DNA of 25,320 nt. Source: a virus. Position numbers and translations under genes: made by a program. The notes under the pieces were generated by a model. It did no database searches. It was given only the letters and a program-made list of their open reading frames with translations, and was not told the DNA's origin. Each line of letters opens with the position of its first letter. Positions within the stretch are counted from its first letter, which is position 1. Positions 13,355-20,522 of the stretch are shown here, one piece after another. The stretch is from the IMG/VR virus record IMGVR_UViG_3300031673_000440, positions 1 through 25,320 of that record; one strand, given 5' to 3'.

Positions 13355-13568
13355 ATCTGGAACTTTTAAGAAAAGAGTGTTTTCAAGAAGAGAAGAACAT
13401 CCAATTGCTAAGTTTTTGAGAACCAAAAAAGGCAAAGCCATGAAAGTAAAAGAGATCTCTAGAGGTGTTAGGATGAATCAGAATACAGTCAGAAGCATGC
13501 TGGCTAGACTCATTAAAGACGGCTTAGTGATCCACAAAGTTCCTTATTTCATGTGGAAAAAGAAATAG
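13332..13568 (+). CDS. Winged-helix transcription factor-like protein
   Basis: The 78-residue product has a typical winged-helix pattern: HPIAKFLRTKKGKAMKVKEIS, recognition helix MNQNTVRSMLARLIKDGL and wing VIHKVPYFMW. AGGAGG a few bases before the ATG is strong. It is the last gene of the operon starting with the ATPase and may regulate it. The exact family is not determined. Confidence 0.68.
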   Translation: MITRKEFESGTFKKRVFSRREEHPIAKFLRTKKGKAMKVKEISRGVRMNQNTVRSMLARLIKDGLVIHKVPYFMWKKK

Positions 13569-13570
13569 AA

Positions 13571-13600
13571 ACATTTTTACTTTTTGTTTTTTTATTTTAT
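13571..13600 (+). terminator. T-rich terminator
   Basis: Several T-runs (TTTTTAC, TTTTTG, TTTTTTTTA) lie between the winged-helix stop and the HNH promoter, so they should end the ATPase operon. Confidence 0.55.
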
Positions 13601-13615
13601 GGAGTGAGATAGCTA

Positions 13616-13644
13616 GCAACTTTTAAAAGGGAGGATAACTTAAA
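13616..13644 (+). promoter_or_regulatory. Promoter of the HNH gene, probably leaderless
   Basis: GCAAC at 13616-13620 precedes TATA box TTTTAAAAG (13621-13629). The predicted start falls about 26 bases downstream, at or next to the ATG at 13651. AGGATAACTTAAA at 13632-13644 recurs at 20486-20498 at exactly the same distance from a TATA box. Confidence 0.65.
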
Positions 13645-13650
13645 GAATAT

Positions 13651-14205
13651 ATGACCTTTTATGCTAAATTTTGTATTGATTGTGGAAAAGAAAAAGAGAG
13701 AAAAGAAGGAGTTTGTTGTAATGGATGTTTAAAAAAACGAAAAAAAGAGACAATGAAAAGATACAAAAAAAACAATCCAGAGAGAATTAAAGCAATTAGA
13801 AAAAATTATGTCAAAAGGCATCCTAAAAAATGTATTGATTGTGGAATAGAGATTAATATGGAATCAACTAGATGCCGTAATTGTTCTGGGAAAAATAGAT
13901 TTAAGAAAAGAATTATAAAAGATAAAAGTGGATATCTTAAAATTTTTACACCAAAACATCCTTTCGCAGATGAGAAAGGATATGTGTGGGAGCATAGATT
14001 AGTTGTTGAAAAAAAGATTGGGAGAATTTTAACAAAAGATGAGGTAGTCCATCACATCGATACAAAAAAAGGGAATAACAATATAAAAAATCTTATGCTT
14101 TTTCCAACACATAAAGAGCATATGAAATTCCATACAAAAATAGTCCAATTTGGATATACTGGGCCTGTTTTAAAGCAGATAGAAAATAGATGGAGGAAAT
14201 GTTAA
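13651..14205 (+). CDS. HNH homing-type endonuclease
   Basis: The 184-residue product has paired N-terminal zinc ribbons (CIDC 8-11 with CCNGC 22-26; CIDC 61-64 with CRNC 75-78), a basic linker, and a C-terminal HNH core: EHRLVVEKKIG, then VVHHIDTKKGNNNIKNL (His134/His135) and HKEH (154-157). This is the layout of phage HNH_3 homing enzymes that nick DNA at conserved genes. It has its own promoter and lacks a Shine-Dalgarno site. It interrupts the flow between two operons and is followed by a tiny zinc-motif fragment, consistent with a mobile free-standing nuclease. Confidence 0.85.
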   Translation: MTFYAKFCIDCGKEKERKEGVCCNGCLKKRKKETMKRYKKNNPERIKAIRKNYVKRHPKKCIDCGIEINMESTRCRNCSGKNRFKKRIIKDKSGYLKIFTPKHPFADEKGYVWEHRLVVEKKIGRILTKDEVVHHIDTKKGNNNIKNLMLFPTHKEHMKFHTKIVQFGYTGPVLKQIENRWRKC

Positions 14206-14206
14206 G

Positions 14207-14251
14207 ATGCTTTGTAAAGAGTGTCACAAAAATTATGCAGAAGAATGGTAA
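14207..14251 (+). pseudogene. 14-codon zinc-motif fragment, possible remnant
   Basis: ATG 14207 opens a 14-codon frame reading LCKECHKNYAEEW. CKEC is half a zinc ribbon with no second half. It lies directly after the HNH gene and overlaps the YkgJ-type gene. It may be the broken 5' end of a zinc-ribbon gene left after the HNH insertion. A chance frame is also possible. Confidence 0.3.
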
Positions 14252-14613
14252 AATTTAAATGTAAAGAAAATTGTGGGGAATGTTGTGGGATTGTTCCAAT
14301 ACCTACAAAAATATGGAATAAAAATAAGGATAAGATTTATAGGTTTGTGGAACACATACATGGATCGGAAGTTTTTATCCTTCCAGTAACAGAGGATTTA
14401 AAATGTTGTTTTTTAAATATGGAAAACAAGTGTACGATTTACAACGATCGGCCAGAGGTTTGTAGGAGGTATGGGCAATGTGACGAAATTCCATGCCCTT
14501 ATTTAAAGAAAAATGGAAATCCCTGGAGTGAAGCTAAAGCTAAACAGATAAGGAAAAAAATAAATAAAGACGTTGATATGGCTATAAAAATTACAGGACA
14601 GAATAGAATATGA
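14245..14613 (+). CDS. YkgJ-type cysteine-cluster protein
   Basis: I start at ATG 14245; a GTG at 14221 extends into the fragment above. The 122-residue product has CKENCGECC, then LKCCFLNMENKCTIYNDRPEVCRRYGQC and CPYL, the CxxCxxCC pattern of the YkgJ family (zinc- or iron-binding). Members are small soluble metal-binding proteins of uncertain function. It overlaps the methyltransferase start by ATGA. The Cys-rich character here is a family trait and differs from the irregular cysteines of the tail proteins. Confidence 0.8.
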   Translation: MVKFKCKENCGECCGIVPIPTKIWNKNKDKIYRFVEHIHGSEVFILPVTEDLKCCFLNMENKCTIYNDRPEVCRRYGQCDEIPCPYLKKNGNPWSEAKAKQIRKKINKDVDMAIKITGQNRI

Positions 14614-15125
14614 AAGATAAATTTATTTTAGATGCATGTTGTGGGGGGAGAATGTTTTGGTTTGATAAGAATCATAAAAACACTCTTTATGTAGATCATA
14701 GAGAATTAAAGAAAGGATCTCTTAAAAAAACTCCTAACTTTGAAGTAAAGCCAGATAAAATAATGGATTTTAGAAAATTAGATCTTCCAGATAACTCTTT
14801 TAAATTGGTTGTTTTCGATCCTCCACATTTAAAATCACTAGAACAAAATTCTTGGATAGCTGCAAAATATGGCACGCTAAATCCAGAAACATGGAGAGAA
14901 GATATTTTGAAAGGATTTAATGAATGTTACAGAGTCTTAGAAGATTATGGAGTTTTAATTTTTAAGTGGAGCAAATCAAATGATAATAGAAAAAAGAGAG
15001 ATGTCTCAATAGCGGGGATCTTGAAGCTTTTACCTGTCAGGCCTTTATTCGGCCATCCATCAGGAAGCAAAATAAATACTATTTGGATGTGTTTTATGAA
15101 AATTCCAGGAGGCAAAAATGGATAA
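14610..15125 (+). CDS. Phage-type SAM-dependent methyltransferase
   Basis: The 171-residue product has an AdoMet-binding start LDACCGGRMFWF (residues 7-18) and the catalytic-type motif FDPPH (69-73), which resembles the (D/N)PP(Y/F) tetrad of amino-methyltransferases but has His in the last position. GFNECYRVLEDYGVLIFKW follows as in class I methyltransferases. The substrate may be DNA adenine or another base. It overlaps both neighbours. The unusual His makes DNA N6 specificity uncertain. Confidence 0.72.
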   Translation: MKDKFILDACCGGRMFWFDKNHKNTLYVDHRELKKGSLKKTPNFEVKPDKIMDFRKLDLPDNSFKLVVFDPPHLKSLEQNSWIAAKYGTLNPETWREDILKGFNECYRVLEDYGVLIFKWSKSNDNRKKRDVSIAGILKLLPVRPLFGHPSGSKINTIWMCFMKIPGGKNG

Positions 15126-15582
15126 AAAAACAATGGGAAAAAAGTCTAGGCAAGCAGGAGCTCGTTTTGAATTGAAAGTTAGAGAAGATCTTGAAAAGCA
15201 AGGATTTATAGTTGCAAAGTGGTCAAATAATGTTGAGTTTCATAATGATGAAGGGCCACATGATCTTCCATTTACAAAAGGCAAGCTAGTGAAAGTCAAG
15301 AATAAGTTTTTAGGCCCAGGTAGACCAATGATGTTAGGTGCAGGATTTCCAGATTTTATTGCATTTTTTAAAATTTATGCAGAGGATGATGATGGAAAAT
15401 GTTTAGCATATATGCCTTGTTATGAAATTATGGGGGTAGAATCAAAGATGCGAGGAATTTTAGATAAGGCTGAGAAACAGAAATGTAAGTGGTTGCTTGA
15501 TAATAATATCTTTAGTAAAATTGTGATTGCGCATAAGGGAGAAAAGCGTGGAGAGATAAGTTATAAAGAATTTAATACTTAA
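15118..15582 (+). CDS. PD-(D/E)XK nuclease, VRR-NUC or Hjc-like
   Basis: The 154-residue product begins GKKSRQAGARFELKVREDLE, the helix with a metal-ligand Glu (Glu18) typical of Hjc/VRR-NUC folds, then GFPDFIAFF (Asp79) and YEIMGVESK (Glu108, Lys110), the E-x-K of the active site. It probably cuts branched or structured DNA during viral recombination and packaging. AGGAGG precedes the ATG. It overlaps the methyltransferase by 8 bases. Confidence 0.75.
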   Translation: MDKKTMGKKSRQAGARFELKVREDLEKQGFIVAKWSNNVEFHNDEGPHDLPFTKGKLVKVKNKFLGPGRPMMLGAGFPDFIAFFKIYAEDDDGKCLAYMPCYEIMGVESKMRGILDKAEKQKCKWLLDNNIFSKIVIAHKGEKRGEISYKEFNT

Positions 15583-15604
15583 TTAAATAATGGAGGTTGA
15601 ACAA

Positions 15605-15676
15605 ATGACAGATGAAGATCCAAAACCAGAAGAGCCTGAAAAACCTGAAGAACCTGAAAAAGAAAAACAAGAATAA
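15605..15676 (+). CDS. Tiny Pro/Glu/Lys peptide, related to the scaffold linker
   Basis: ATG 15605 is served by GGAGG at 15592-15596; an in-frame ATG at 15590 precedes that site. The 23-residue peptide MTDEDPKPEEPEKPEEPEKE matches the PEKPEEPAKPAEP linker of the prohead protease-scaffold protein at the DNA level too: a 30-base segment shares about 28 bases with 23567-23596. It is probably a duplicated fragment of that gene that may or may not be translated. Confidence 0.45.
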   Translation: MTDEDPKPEEPEKPEEPEKEKQE

Positions 15677-15693
15677 TAATGGAAGAAGATCTT

Positions 15694-15841
15694 GCTTGTG
15701 TGGTTTTAATGGCAAAATGACTGCCTTGTAATCAGCCAGGGGAGATTTCGGATTTACCTGGTGGCTAGCCAACTCACAAAAGTGAGATCTTGCTATCCGA
15801 CGAGAGAGCAGTGGATCCAGGTTCGAATCCTGGCACAAGCT
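15694..15841 (+). tRNA. tRNA-Thr(UGU) with a 76-base intron
   Basis: A full cloverleaf: acceptor GCTTGTG/CACAAGC (15694-15700, 15834-15840), a D arm with TGG in the loop, anticodon stem ACTGC/GCAGT (15720-15724, 15808-15812), anticodon TGT at 15727-15729, and T arm CCAGG-TTCGAAT-CCTGG (15817-15833). The anticodon loop is interrupted after position 37 by 15731-15806. The junctions form a bulge-helix-bulge: CTTG pairs with CGAG, flanked by three-base bulges TAA and AGA, with cuts after the second base of each. The intron contains a CCAGG/CCTGG helix and CTCAC/GTGAG hairpin. Splicing needs the host endonuclease. Confidence 0.93.
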
Positions 15842-15955
15842 TCGCCTAACATTGCAGGGCAGAAGTGTCCGAGTTCGTATTTCAAGAGCGAACAAAAAGA
15901 GAAAGAGATTGGCGAGAGGTTGAAATGCCTTTAAAAAGTCTCTTCTCTTAACTAA
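15842..15955 (+). other. Structured spacer with promoter of the downstream tRNA
   Basis: TTCGCC at 15841-15846 can pair with GGCGAG at 15911-15916, enclosing GTTCG/CGAAC (hairpin near 15873-15893) and GGGC/GTCC. AAGAGAAAGAGA and TCTCTTCTCTT form an alternative long helix. TATA box TTTAAAAAG at 15930-15938 lies 26 bases upstream of the second tRNA, so it should drive that tRNA. Confidence 0.45.
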
Positions 15956-16059
15956 AGCAATGTAGAATAATGGTAGTTCGGGAGCCTCATGAGAATTAGC
16001 TTTTGCCGAGTTTTATTCTGAAAAAGCTTCAAGCCATGGTTCGATTCCATGCATTGCTA
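15956..16059 (+). tRNA. tRNA with CAU anticodon (Met or Ile2), 33-base intron
   Basis: Cloverleaf: acceptor AGCAATG/CATTGCT, D stem GAAT/GTTC, anticodon stem GGAGC/GCTTC (15981-15985, 16026-16030), anticodon CAT at 15988-15990 and T arm CATGG-TTCGATT-CCATG. Intron 15992-16024 interrupts after position 37. Its junctions form bulge TGA, helix TCA/TGA plus a C-A mismatch, bulge AAA, and intron helix GAAT/ATTC. It lacks the three G-C pairs that mark archaeal initiators at 29-31, so it should be elongator Met or the AUA-reading Ile2 with modified C34. A1-U72 is unusual for either. Confidence 0.9.
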
Positions 16060-16075
16060 TTTTTCTAAAAACCCA

Positions 16076-16105
16076 AAGATTTAAATATAATCTTATAATT
16101 ATAAT
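16076..16105 (+). promoter_or_regulatory. AT-rich promoter region of the regulator pair
   Basis: AAGATTTAAATATAA at 16076-16090 provides a TATA-like box. The following ATTATAATCATATATT is so AT-rich that the exact box is uncertain. A start about 20 bases upstream of the GTG at 16126 is expected. Confidence 0.4.
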
Positions 16106-16125
16106 CATATATTGGGGTAAAAAAG

Positions 16126-16335
16126 GTGAGTTCAAAAAAAGAGTTAAAACGTAAAAATGTTTACTTTGAGACATTTCAACGTGTAGAGAAATTTTTGAAG
16201 GAGCAAAAAGAGCCTTTATTTAAAGCTGATCTAGTAAGAAAACTTGGAGTTGATTTAAATTCATTAAAATTGATTCTTGAAAAGCTTCCAGTTAAAATAG
16301 ATAAAGAAGGGAGGATCAAACTATGCTCGAAATAA
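16126..16335 (+). CDS. Small winged-helix-like protein, GTG start
   Basis: The 69-residue product begins with GTG and has a winged-helix pattern: VEKFLKEQKEPLFKADLVRKLG, recognition-like helix VDLNSLKLILEKLP, and end VKIDKEGRIKL. It is rich in Lys, as typical of archaeal DNA-binding proteins. Its last codons carry GGGAGG for the next gene (overlap 13 bases). The start is a GTG, with only a weak ribosome site. Confidence 0.6.
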   Translation: MSSKKELKRKNVYFETFQRVEKFLKEQKEPLFKADLVRKLGVDLNSLKLILEKLPVKIDKEGRIKLCSK

Positions 16336-16649
16336 TAAACCAAAAGTATATGCAGTTTCTTTTTGAAATTTCAAAGAAGCCAAAAAATATTTCTGAATTA
16401 GCAAAAAAAGGAGATCTAACTTTAAGTGTAGCATCTACCTTAATTTCTAGATGGGCCAGAGAAGGAGTTGTTTTAAAAGAGAAATCAGAGGGAGGACGTG
16501 GAAAAGAAATAATCATATTTTTAACAGAGTATGGGGAAGCCCAAGTAAAATTATTAAAACAGTTAAATAAGAATTATCAAAAAAAATGTCAAGGGGAGTT
16601 TATCTCTTCCAAAGATAAAGCAGAAAAGGAGGGAGAAAATGGCAAGTGA
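16323..16649 (+). CDS. MarR/ArsR-like winged-helix regulator
   Basis: The 108-residue product has a classic winged-helix layout: QKYMQFLFEISKKPKNISEL, turn, SVASTLISRWAREGVVLKEK (recognition helix), a basic wing with GGRGK and IIIFLTEYGEAQVKLLKQL. This resembles archaeal MarR/ArsR-type repressors. It probably acts with the preceding small winged helix. The C-terminal 25 residues are charged and disordered-looking. GGGAGG precedes the ATG. Confidence 0.7.
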   Translation: MLEIINQKYMQFLFEISKKPKNISELAKKGDLTLSVASTLISRWAREGVVLKEKSEGGRGKEIIIFLTEYGEAQVKLLKQLNKNYQKKCQGEFISSKDKAEKEGENGK

Positions 16650-17091
16650 ACAAAAAGAAGAAGCATCAAAATTAACTTATGATGATCGTAGAAAAGAATT
16701 GATTCAGGAGAAATCTCAGATCACAGAAAATAAGACAGATCCAGTTCCAGATATAGAAGGTAAAGTTGATGAACCAAAAGTCCTTTCAGTTGCAGAGCAT
16801 AAATTAAAGGTTGTTTATTCAGAGGAAGGAATTAGATTGGCTCATAAGAATCTTTCAAAGCAGAGAACAGGAATGGAGAAGCGTATAGCAGATCTAAAAG
16901 AGAAAGTTGAAGCGATTAAAGAACTTTCACCTGAATTGAAAGAATTAAAAGAGAATCTAGAGAAGATTGGAAAATATGCTCAGACAGAAAAGTTAAAACT
17001 TGAATATGAAGATTTACAAGAAGAGCTTAAAAAAGTGAAGAAAGAGCATGAAGAATTAAAGAATACGATTGGAAGTAGGTTAAAGCTTTAA
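16639..17091 (+). CDS. Coiled-coil protein, hypothetical
   Basis: The 150-residue product has a disordered charged N-terminus (to about 50) with Glu, Lys and Pro, then long heptad-like helices: SKQRTGMEKRIADLKEKVEA, LKELKENLEKIGKYAQTEKL and LEYEDLQEELKKVKKEHEEL. No cysteines or enzyme motif. AGGAGGG upstream gives a strong start. It sits upstream of the packaging module and could be a structural or scaffolding coiled coil, but no family is recognised. Confidence 0.62.
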   Translation: MASEQKEEASKLTYDDRRKELIQEKSQITENKTDPVPDIEGKVDEPKVLSVAEHKLKVVYSEEGIRLAHKNLSKQRTGMEKRIADLKEKVEAIKELSPELKELKENLEKIGKYAQTEKLKLEYEDLQEELKKVKKEHEELKNTIGSRLKL

Positions 17092-17120
17092 AATTAATTT
17101 ATTTTTTTATTTTATTATTT
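17092..17120 (+). terminator. T-rich terminator
   Basis: T-rich runs (TTTATTTTTTTATTTTATTATTT) follow the coiled-coil stop and probably end its transcript. Confidence 0.5.
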
Positions 17121-17142
17121 GTTTGAAATCGAGGAAAAAACT

Positions 17143-17271
17143 ATGGAAATAAAAGTAGAAAAAAAAGGACCTGATCTCTTCAATCTGTATTTAGATGGAG
17201 ATTACATAAGAACTTGTATTGACAGAGAAGGAGTCCTAGACGAATTAACTAAAAGGGTGAAAGAATTATGA
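17143..17271 (+). CDS. 42-residue hypothetical protein
   Basis: A small protein with two beta-like segments (EIKVEKKGPDLFNLYLDGDYI) and a helix (REGVLDELTKRVKEL). GAGG upstream is a fair ribosome site. It overlaps the next gene by ATGA. Function unknown. Confidence 0.55.
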   Translation: MEIKVEKKGPDLFNLYLDGDYIRTCIDREGVLDELTKRVKEL

Positions 17272-17372
17272 GTAAAAATTATTTTAAAAAAGTTAGAGAA
17301 GAAAAAGAAAGGTTAGATGTCCAGGACATGGATGATTTTATTGAAGATATGGAGGAAGATGATGAAGATTGA
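17268..17372 (+). CDS. 34-residue acidic peptide
   Basis: A highly acidic peptide (KKVREEKERLDVQDMDDFIE then EEDDED) overlapping both neighbours. Overlap with the methyltransferase start suggests translational coupling. Too short to assign. Confidence 0.5.
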   Translation: MSKNYFKKVREEKERLDVQDMDDFIEDMEEDDED

Positions 17373-18561
17373 ACAAATACCCATAGAAGAGATAAAACCC
17401 TATAAGAATAATCCTCGGCAAAATAGGAGAGCAGTTGAGATTGTTGCAAAATCGATTAAAGAGTTTGGATTCAAAAACCCAATAATTTTAGATAAAAATA
17501 ACGAAATAATCGCAGGCCACACAAGATTAAAGGCAGCAGAAAAATTAGAAATGAAAGAGGTCCCGGTAATTAGAGTGGATGATTTAACCCCGGACCAAGT
17601 AAAAGCTTTTAGGATAGCAGATAATAAAACCTCTGAGTATGCTACATGGGACGATCCTTTATTGAAAGAAGAGCTAATTGCCCTCCAAAACGCTGATTTT
17701 AAACTAGATTTAACCGGATTTAGCTTTAAAGAGTTAGGAAATATCCTTGAAAAAGAAATTGTTGAGGACACAATAGAAGTAAATGCTTATGAAAGGGCAA
17801 AATCCAAAACAAAGATAAAAAAGGGAGAATTATATGAATTGGGAGATCATCGACTAATGTGTGGGGATAGTACAATAAAAGAGGACGTTGCCCGTTTAAT
17901 GGGGCAAAATAAGGCAGATATGGTGTTTACTGATCCTCCTTATAATGTGGATTTTCAAGGTTCAGTAGATTCAGATGGAAGAAAAAGTGCAAATAGTTCT
18001 TTTGAAGATATTAAAAACGATAAAATGTCTGAAGAAGAATGGAATGAATTTTTAAAGGCTTTTCTATCTAATCAGATGGAATATTGCAATGGGGTTCAAT
18101 ATATCTGCATGTCTTGTAAAGAATTGCATAATTTAACAAAAATGTTCATCCAAATGGGGGGACATTGGTCTAATTATATAATCTGGTTAAAAAATAATTT
18201 TACCTTATCTCGTAAGGATTACAATAGCAAATATGAGCCATTAATGTATGGGTGGAGAAAAGATATTAAACATTATTATTGTGGGGATAATTCTCAAACA
18301 GATGTATGGGATATTGATAGAACCAATAAAAACAATTTGCACCCCACAATGAAGCCCATAGAATTATGCGCAAAGGCAATAAATAATAGTTCACAAAAGG
18401 AAATGATTGTAATGGATCTTTTTGGAGGATCCGGAAGCACACTCATTGCATGCGAACAATTAAACAGAAAATGCTTTATGATGGAGTTAGATCCAGTTTA
18501 TTGCCAAGTAATTATCAATAGATGGGAAAAATTCACTGGAAAAACAGCAAAAAAACTCTAA
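17362..18561 (+). CDS. ParB-domain plus beta-class DNA methyltransferase
   Basis: I start at ATG 17362, 6 bases after GGAGG; in-frame ATGs at 17317 and 17359 also exist. The 399-residue product has an N-terminal ParB/Srx-like domain (NNPRQN, then AGHTRLKAAEKL with AGHTR at 51-55) and a C-terminal methyltransferase with DPPY (191-194) before FGGSGST (354-360), the order of beta-class N4/N6 enzymes. This fusion is common just upstream of terminase genes in phages. It probably methylates viral DNA, protecting it from host restriction or marking packaging sites (inference). The target sequence cannot be read from this window. Confidence 0.85.
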   Translation: MKIEQIPIEEIKPYKNNPRQNRRAVEIVAKSIKEFGFKNPIILDKNNEIIAGHTRLKAAEKLEMKEVPVIRVDDLTPDQVKAFRIADNKTSEYATWDDPLLKEELIALQNADFKLDLTGFSFKELGNILEKEIVEDTIEVNAYERAKSKTKIKKGELYELGDHRLMCGDSTIKEDVARLMGQNKADMVFTDPPYNVDFQGSVDSDGRKSANSSFEDIKNDKMSEEEWNEFLKAFLSNQMEYCNGVQYICMSCKELHNLTKMFIQMGGHWSNYIIWLKNNFTLSRKDYNSKYEPLMYGWRKDIKHYYCGDNSQTDVWDIDRTNKNNLHPTMKPIELCAKAINNSSQKEMIVMDLFGGSGSTLIACEQLNRKCFMMELDPVYCQVIINRWEKFTGKTAKKL

Positions 18562-18562
18562 A

Positions 18563-18943
18563 ATGGAACAAAATACAACAAAATTAACAATAACGCAGAA
18601 ATATACAAACTTTATTGAATCTTACATAGACAACGGAGGAAATATTTCTAGGGCCTGTGAAGAAGTAGGAATTAATAGAACAACTTTTTACAGATGGTTA
18701 AAACGTCCAAAGTTTAAAATTATGTTTGATGATGCCTTAGAGAAGCATAACGATCTTATTTTCCAGAGGATACTTAAAATGGCTTTGGACTCCGATAAAG
18801 ATATGCTTAAATTCTGGGCAAGGACTCAAATGAAACACAGGGGTTTTTCTGAAAAGCAAGAGATTGAATTATCTGGAAAAGTAGATATTCCTGTATGGAC
18901 TAAAGAAGAAAAAGAGGCGGAGTTGAAAAGACTCTTTGGATAA
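18563..18943 (+). CDS. Putative terminase small subunit
   Basis: The 126-residue product has an N-terminal helix-turn-helix (GGNISRACEEVGINRTTFYRWLKRPKFK), a helical middle (ALEKHNDLIFQRILKMALDSDKDMLKFWART) and a charged tail. The position immediately upstream of the large subunit and the HTH-then-helix layout suit small terminases that recognise the packaging site. It shares its last base region with the next start. Alternative: a phage HTH regulator. Confidence 0.75.
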   Translation: MEQNTTKLTITQKYTNFIESYIDNGGNISRACEEVGINRTTFYRWLKRPKFKIMFDDALEKHNDLIFQRILKMALDSDKDMLKFWARTQMKHRGFSEKQEIELSGKVDIPVWTKEEKEAELKRLFG

Positions 18944-20457
18944 TGAAAGTAACTAAGGCCCAAGTAGAAGAAATCTTTAATAAAGTTAAGGATGAAACCA
19001 AACAAAAAGAATATTTGAAGATGGTTTTTTCTTTCAAGGAGAATATTGAGGTGTTTAGCCAGATCGTTTTCCCGGAAACCATAACCAATAAGATCCCAGA
19101 CTTTCACCAAGAGATTTATGAGTTACTTTTTAGAGATGGAAATGACGCCCTTGCAGCGCCCAGAGGGCATGCAAAGACATCTCTTACAGGAATAGTTTTC
19201 TTGATCTTTTGTATTGTAAATAATTTAGAGAAGTATATTGTTTATATTTCTCAAAATCATTCTAAGACTGTGCAGTTTATTGAGCCTATTCGATATGAAT
19301 TTAAGAATAATAAAATGTTGAGGTTTATTTATGGAGATCTAACACCACGTCCAGGAAGAGATGATGATGGAAGAGACAGAGAAGATTGTTTTGATGTTGG
19401 AGAATGTAGGGTTGAAGCAGCATCTTTTGAAAAAAATATTAGAGGTTTTAAATATAGAAACATTAGGCCTACTTTAATAATTGGAGATGATATAGAATCT
19501 GATGAGAGAGTTTTAAATCCTGAATTAAGAGAGAAAGATCGAATGAAGCTAAACAAAGTAATTATTCCTTCTTTAGATATTAAAGGAAGATTCAAGATGA
19601 TTGGAACTCTTTTACATTTAGATTCTCTTTTATATAACAAAGTAAAGCTCTACAAAGGACAAATATTCAAAGCATGTGATGCAGACTTAAAGAATATCTT
19701 GTGGCCTGATAGATTTACTAAAGAGATCCTAAAAAAGATTAAATATGATATAGGCTCTGTAGCCTTTCAACAGGAGTATCTAAATGATCCAGTAGACAGT
19801 GCAAGTTCAATAATTAAAAGAGAATGGATAGAACAATGTTTTAGGGCAGATTTATCCTCTGAGGAGATTTATGAAATAGAGTTTAGTATGAAAACTATGG
19901 GAGCGGACTTTGCCTTTTCAGATAGGATCTCTGCAGATGAATCAGCTTACGCTGGCTTAGGATTAAAAGATAATTTTTATTATTTATTGCATTGTCAAAA
20001 AGACAAAGGGCTGTCTGTAAATGAGCAAATGATGATCTTAAAGAATGAGTTATTTCCAAGGTATAAATATGATAGAATGGGCTTGGAAGAAAACTCAATT
20101 AAAGCAATTAGTAAAGATATTCAACAATGGAATTTGCCTATAACCTTATTTTGGACTGCTGCATCAGACCCTGCAACACAAAAGAGGGTTCGTGACTGGA
20201 CAGATAAGCGTCATACCGTTGGTAAAATTAATTTAATTATGAGGTTGGGAACTGCATTTGAAAATAAGAGATTTATAATTCCTTATAAAACAGAGAGGGA
20301 TAAACAAACTGCACAGAAAATTTTAGCAGAGTGCATGTCTTATGCCTTATCTGATGGAAAATTAGTGGAGGCAGGAGTGCATCCAGACATCCCAATTGCC
20401 TTAGGATATGCTTTAGAATTGATGAGTATAAACGAATCCGCTTGGGCTTTTGCTTGA
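18943..20457 (+). CDS. terL: Terminase large subunit
   Basis: The 504-residue product has an ATPase with Walker A-like APRGHAKTS (residues 72-80), Walker B LIIGDDIE (178-185), coupling motif MIGT (219-222), and FQQEYLNDP (275-283), often seen at the end of terminase ATPase domains. The nuclease half has GADFAFSD (Asp322), a Glu pair in GLEENS (382-383) and a late HPDIPIAL, giving an RNase H-like acidic triad. It pumps viral DNA into the procapsid through the portal and cuts concatemers. Length is normal for the family. Confidence 0.88.
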   Translation: MKVTKAQVEEIFNKVKDETKQKEYLKMVFSFKENIEVFSQIVFPETITNKIPDFHQEIYELLFRDGNDALAAPRGHAKTSLTGIVFLIFCIVNNLEKYIVYISQNHSKTVQFIEPIRYEFKNNKMLRFIYGDLTPRPGRDDDGRDREDCFDVGECRVEAASFEKNIRGFKYRNIRPTLIIGDDIESDERVLNPELREKDRMKLNKVIIPSLDIKGRFKMIGTLLHLDSLLYNKVKLYKGQIFKACDADLKNILWPDRFTKEILKKIKYDIGSVAFQQEYLNDPVDSASSIIKREWIEQCFRADLSSEEIYEIEFSMKTMGADFAFSDRISADESAYAGLGLKDNFYYLLHCQKDKGLSVNEQMMILKNELFPRYKYDRMGLEENSIKAISKDIQQWNLPITLFWTAASDPATQKRVRDWTDKRHTVGKINLIMRLGTAFENKRFIIPYKTERDKQTAQKILAECMSYALSDGKLVEAGVHPDIPIALGYALELMSINESAWAFA

Positions 20458-20470
20458 TAAATTAGACAAA

Positions 20471-20498
20471 AACATTTATAAAATTAGGATAACTTAAA
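20471..20498 (+). promoter_or_regulatory. Promoter of the portal gene with shared element
   Basis: TATA box ATTTATAAAA at 20474-20483 predicts a start near 20500-20505. AGGATAACTTAAA at 20486-20498 is identical to the element in the HNH promoter. No Shine-Dalgarno site precedes the portal ATG. Confidence 0.6.
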
Positions 20499-20522
20499 TA
20501 AACATCATCATACCTCGCTTTC

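Noticed and set aside
15773-15786. CTCAC/GTGAG hairpin as a terminator.
   Set aside because: It lies in the tRNA-Thr intron and no T-run follows.
15842-15930. Third tRNA between the two tRNA genes.
   Set aside because: AGGGCA/TGCCTT can pair, but there is no T-loop TTCRANN with a 5-bp stem and no anticodon arm in place.
17317-17361. Upstream in-frame starts of the ParB-methyltransferase gene.
   Set aside because: They lie inside the acidic 34-residue gene, and the GGAGG at 17351-17355 is better placed for 17362.
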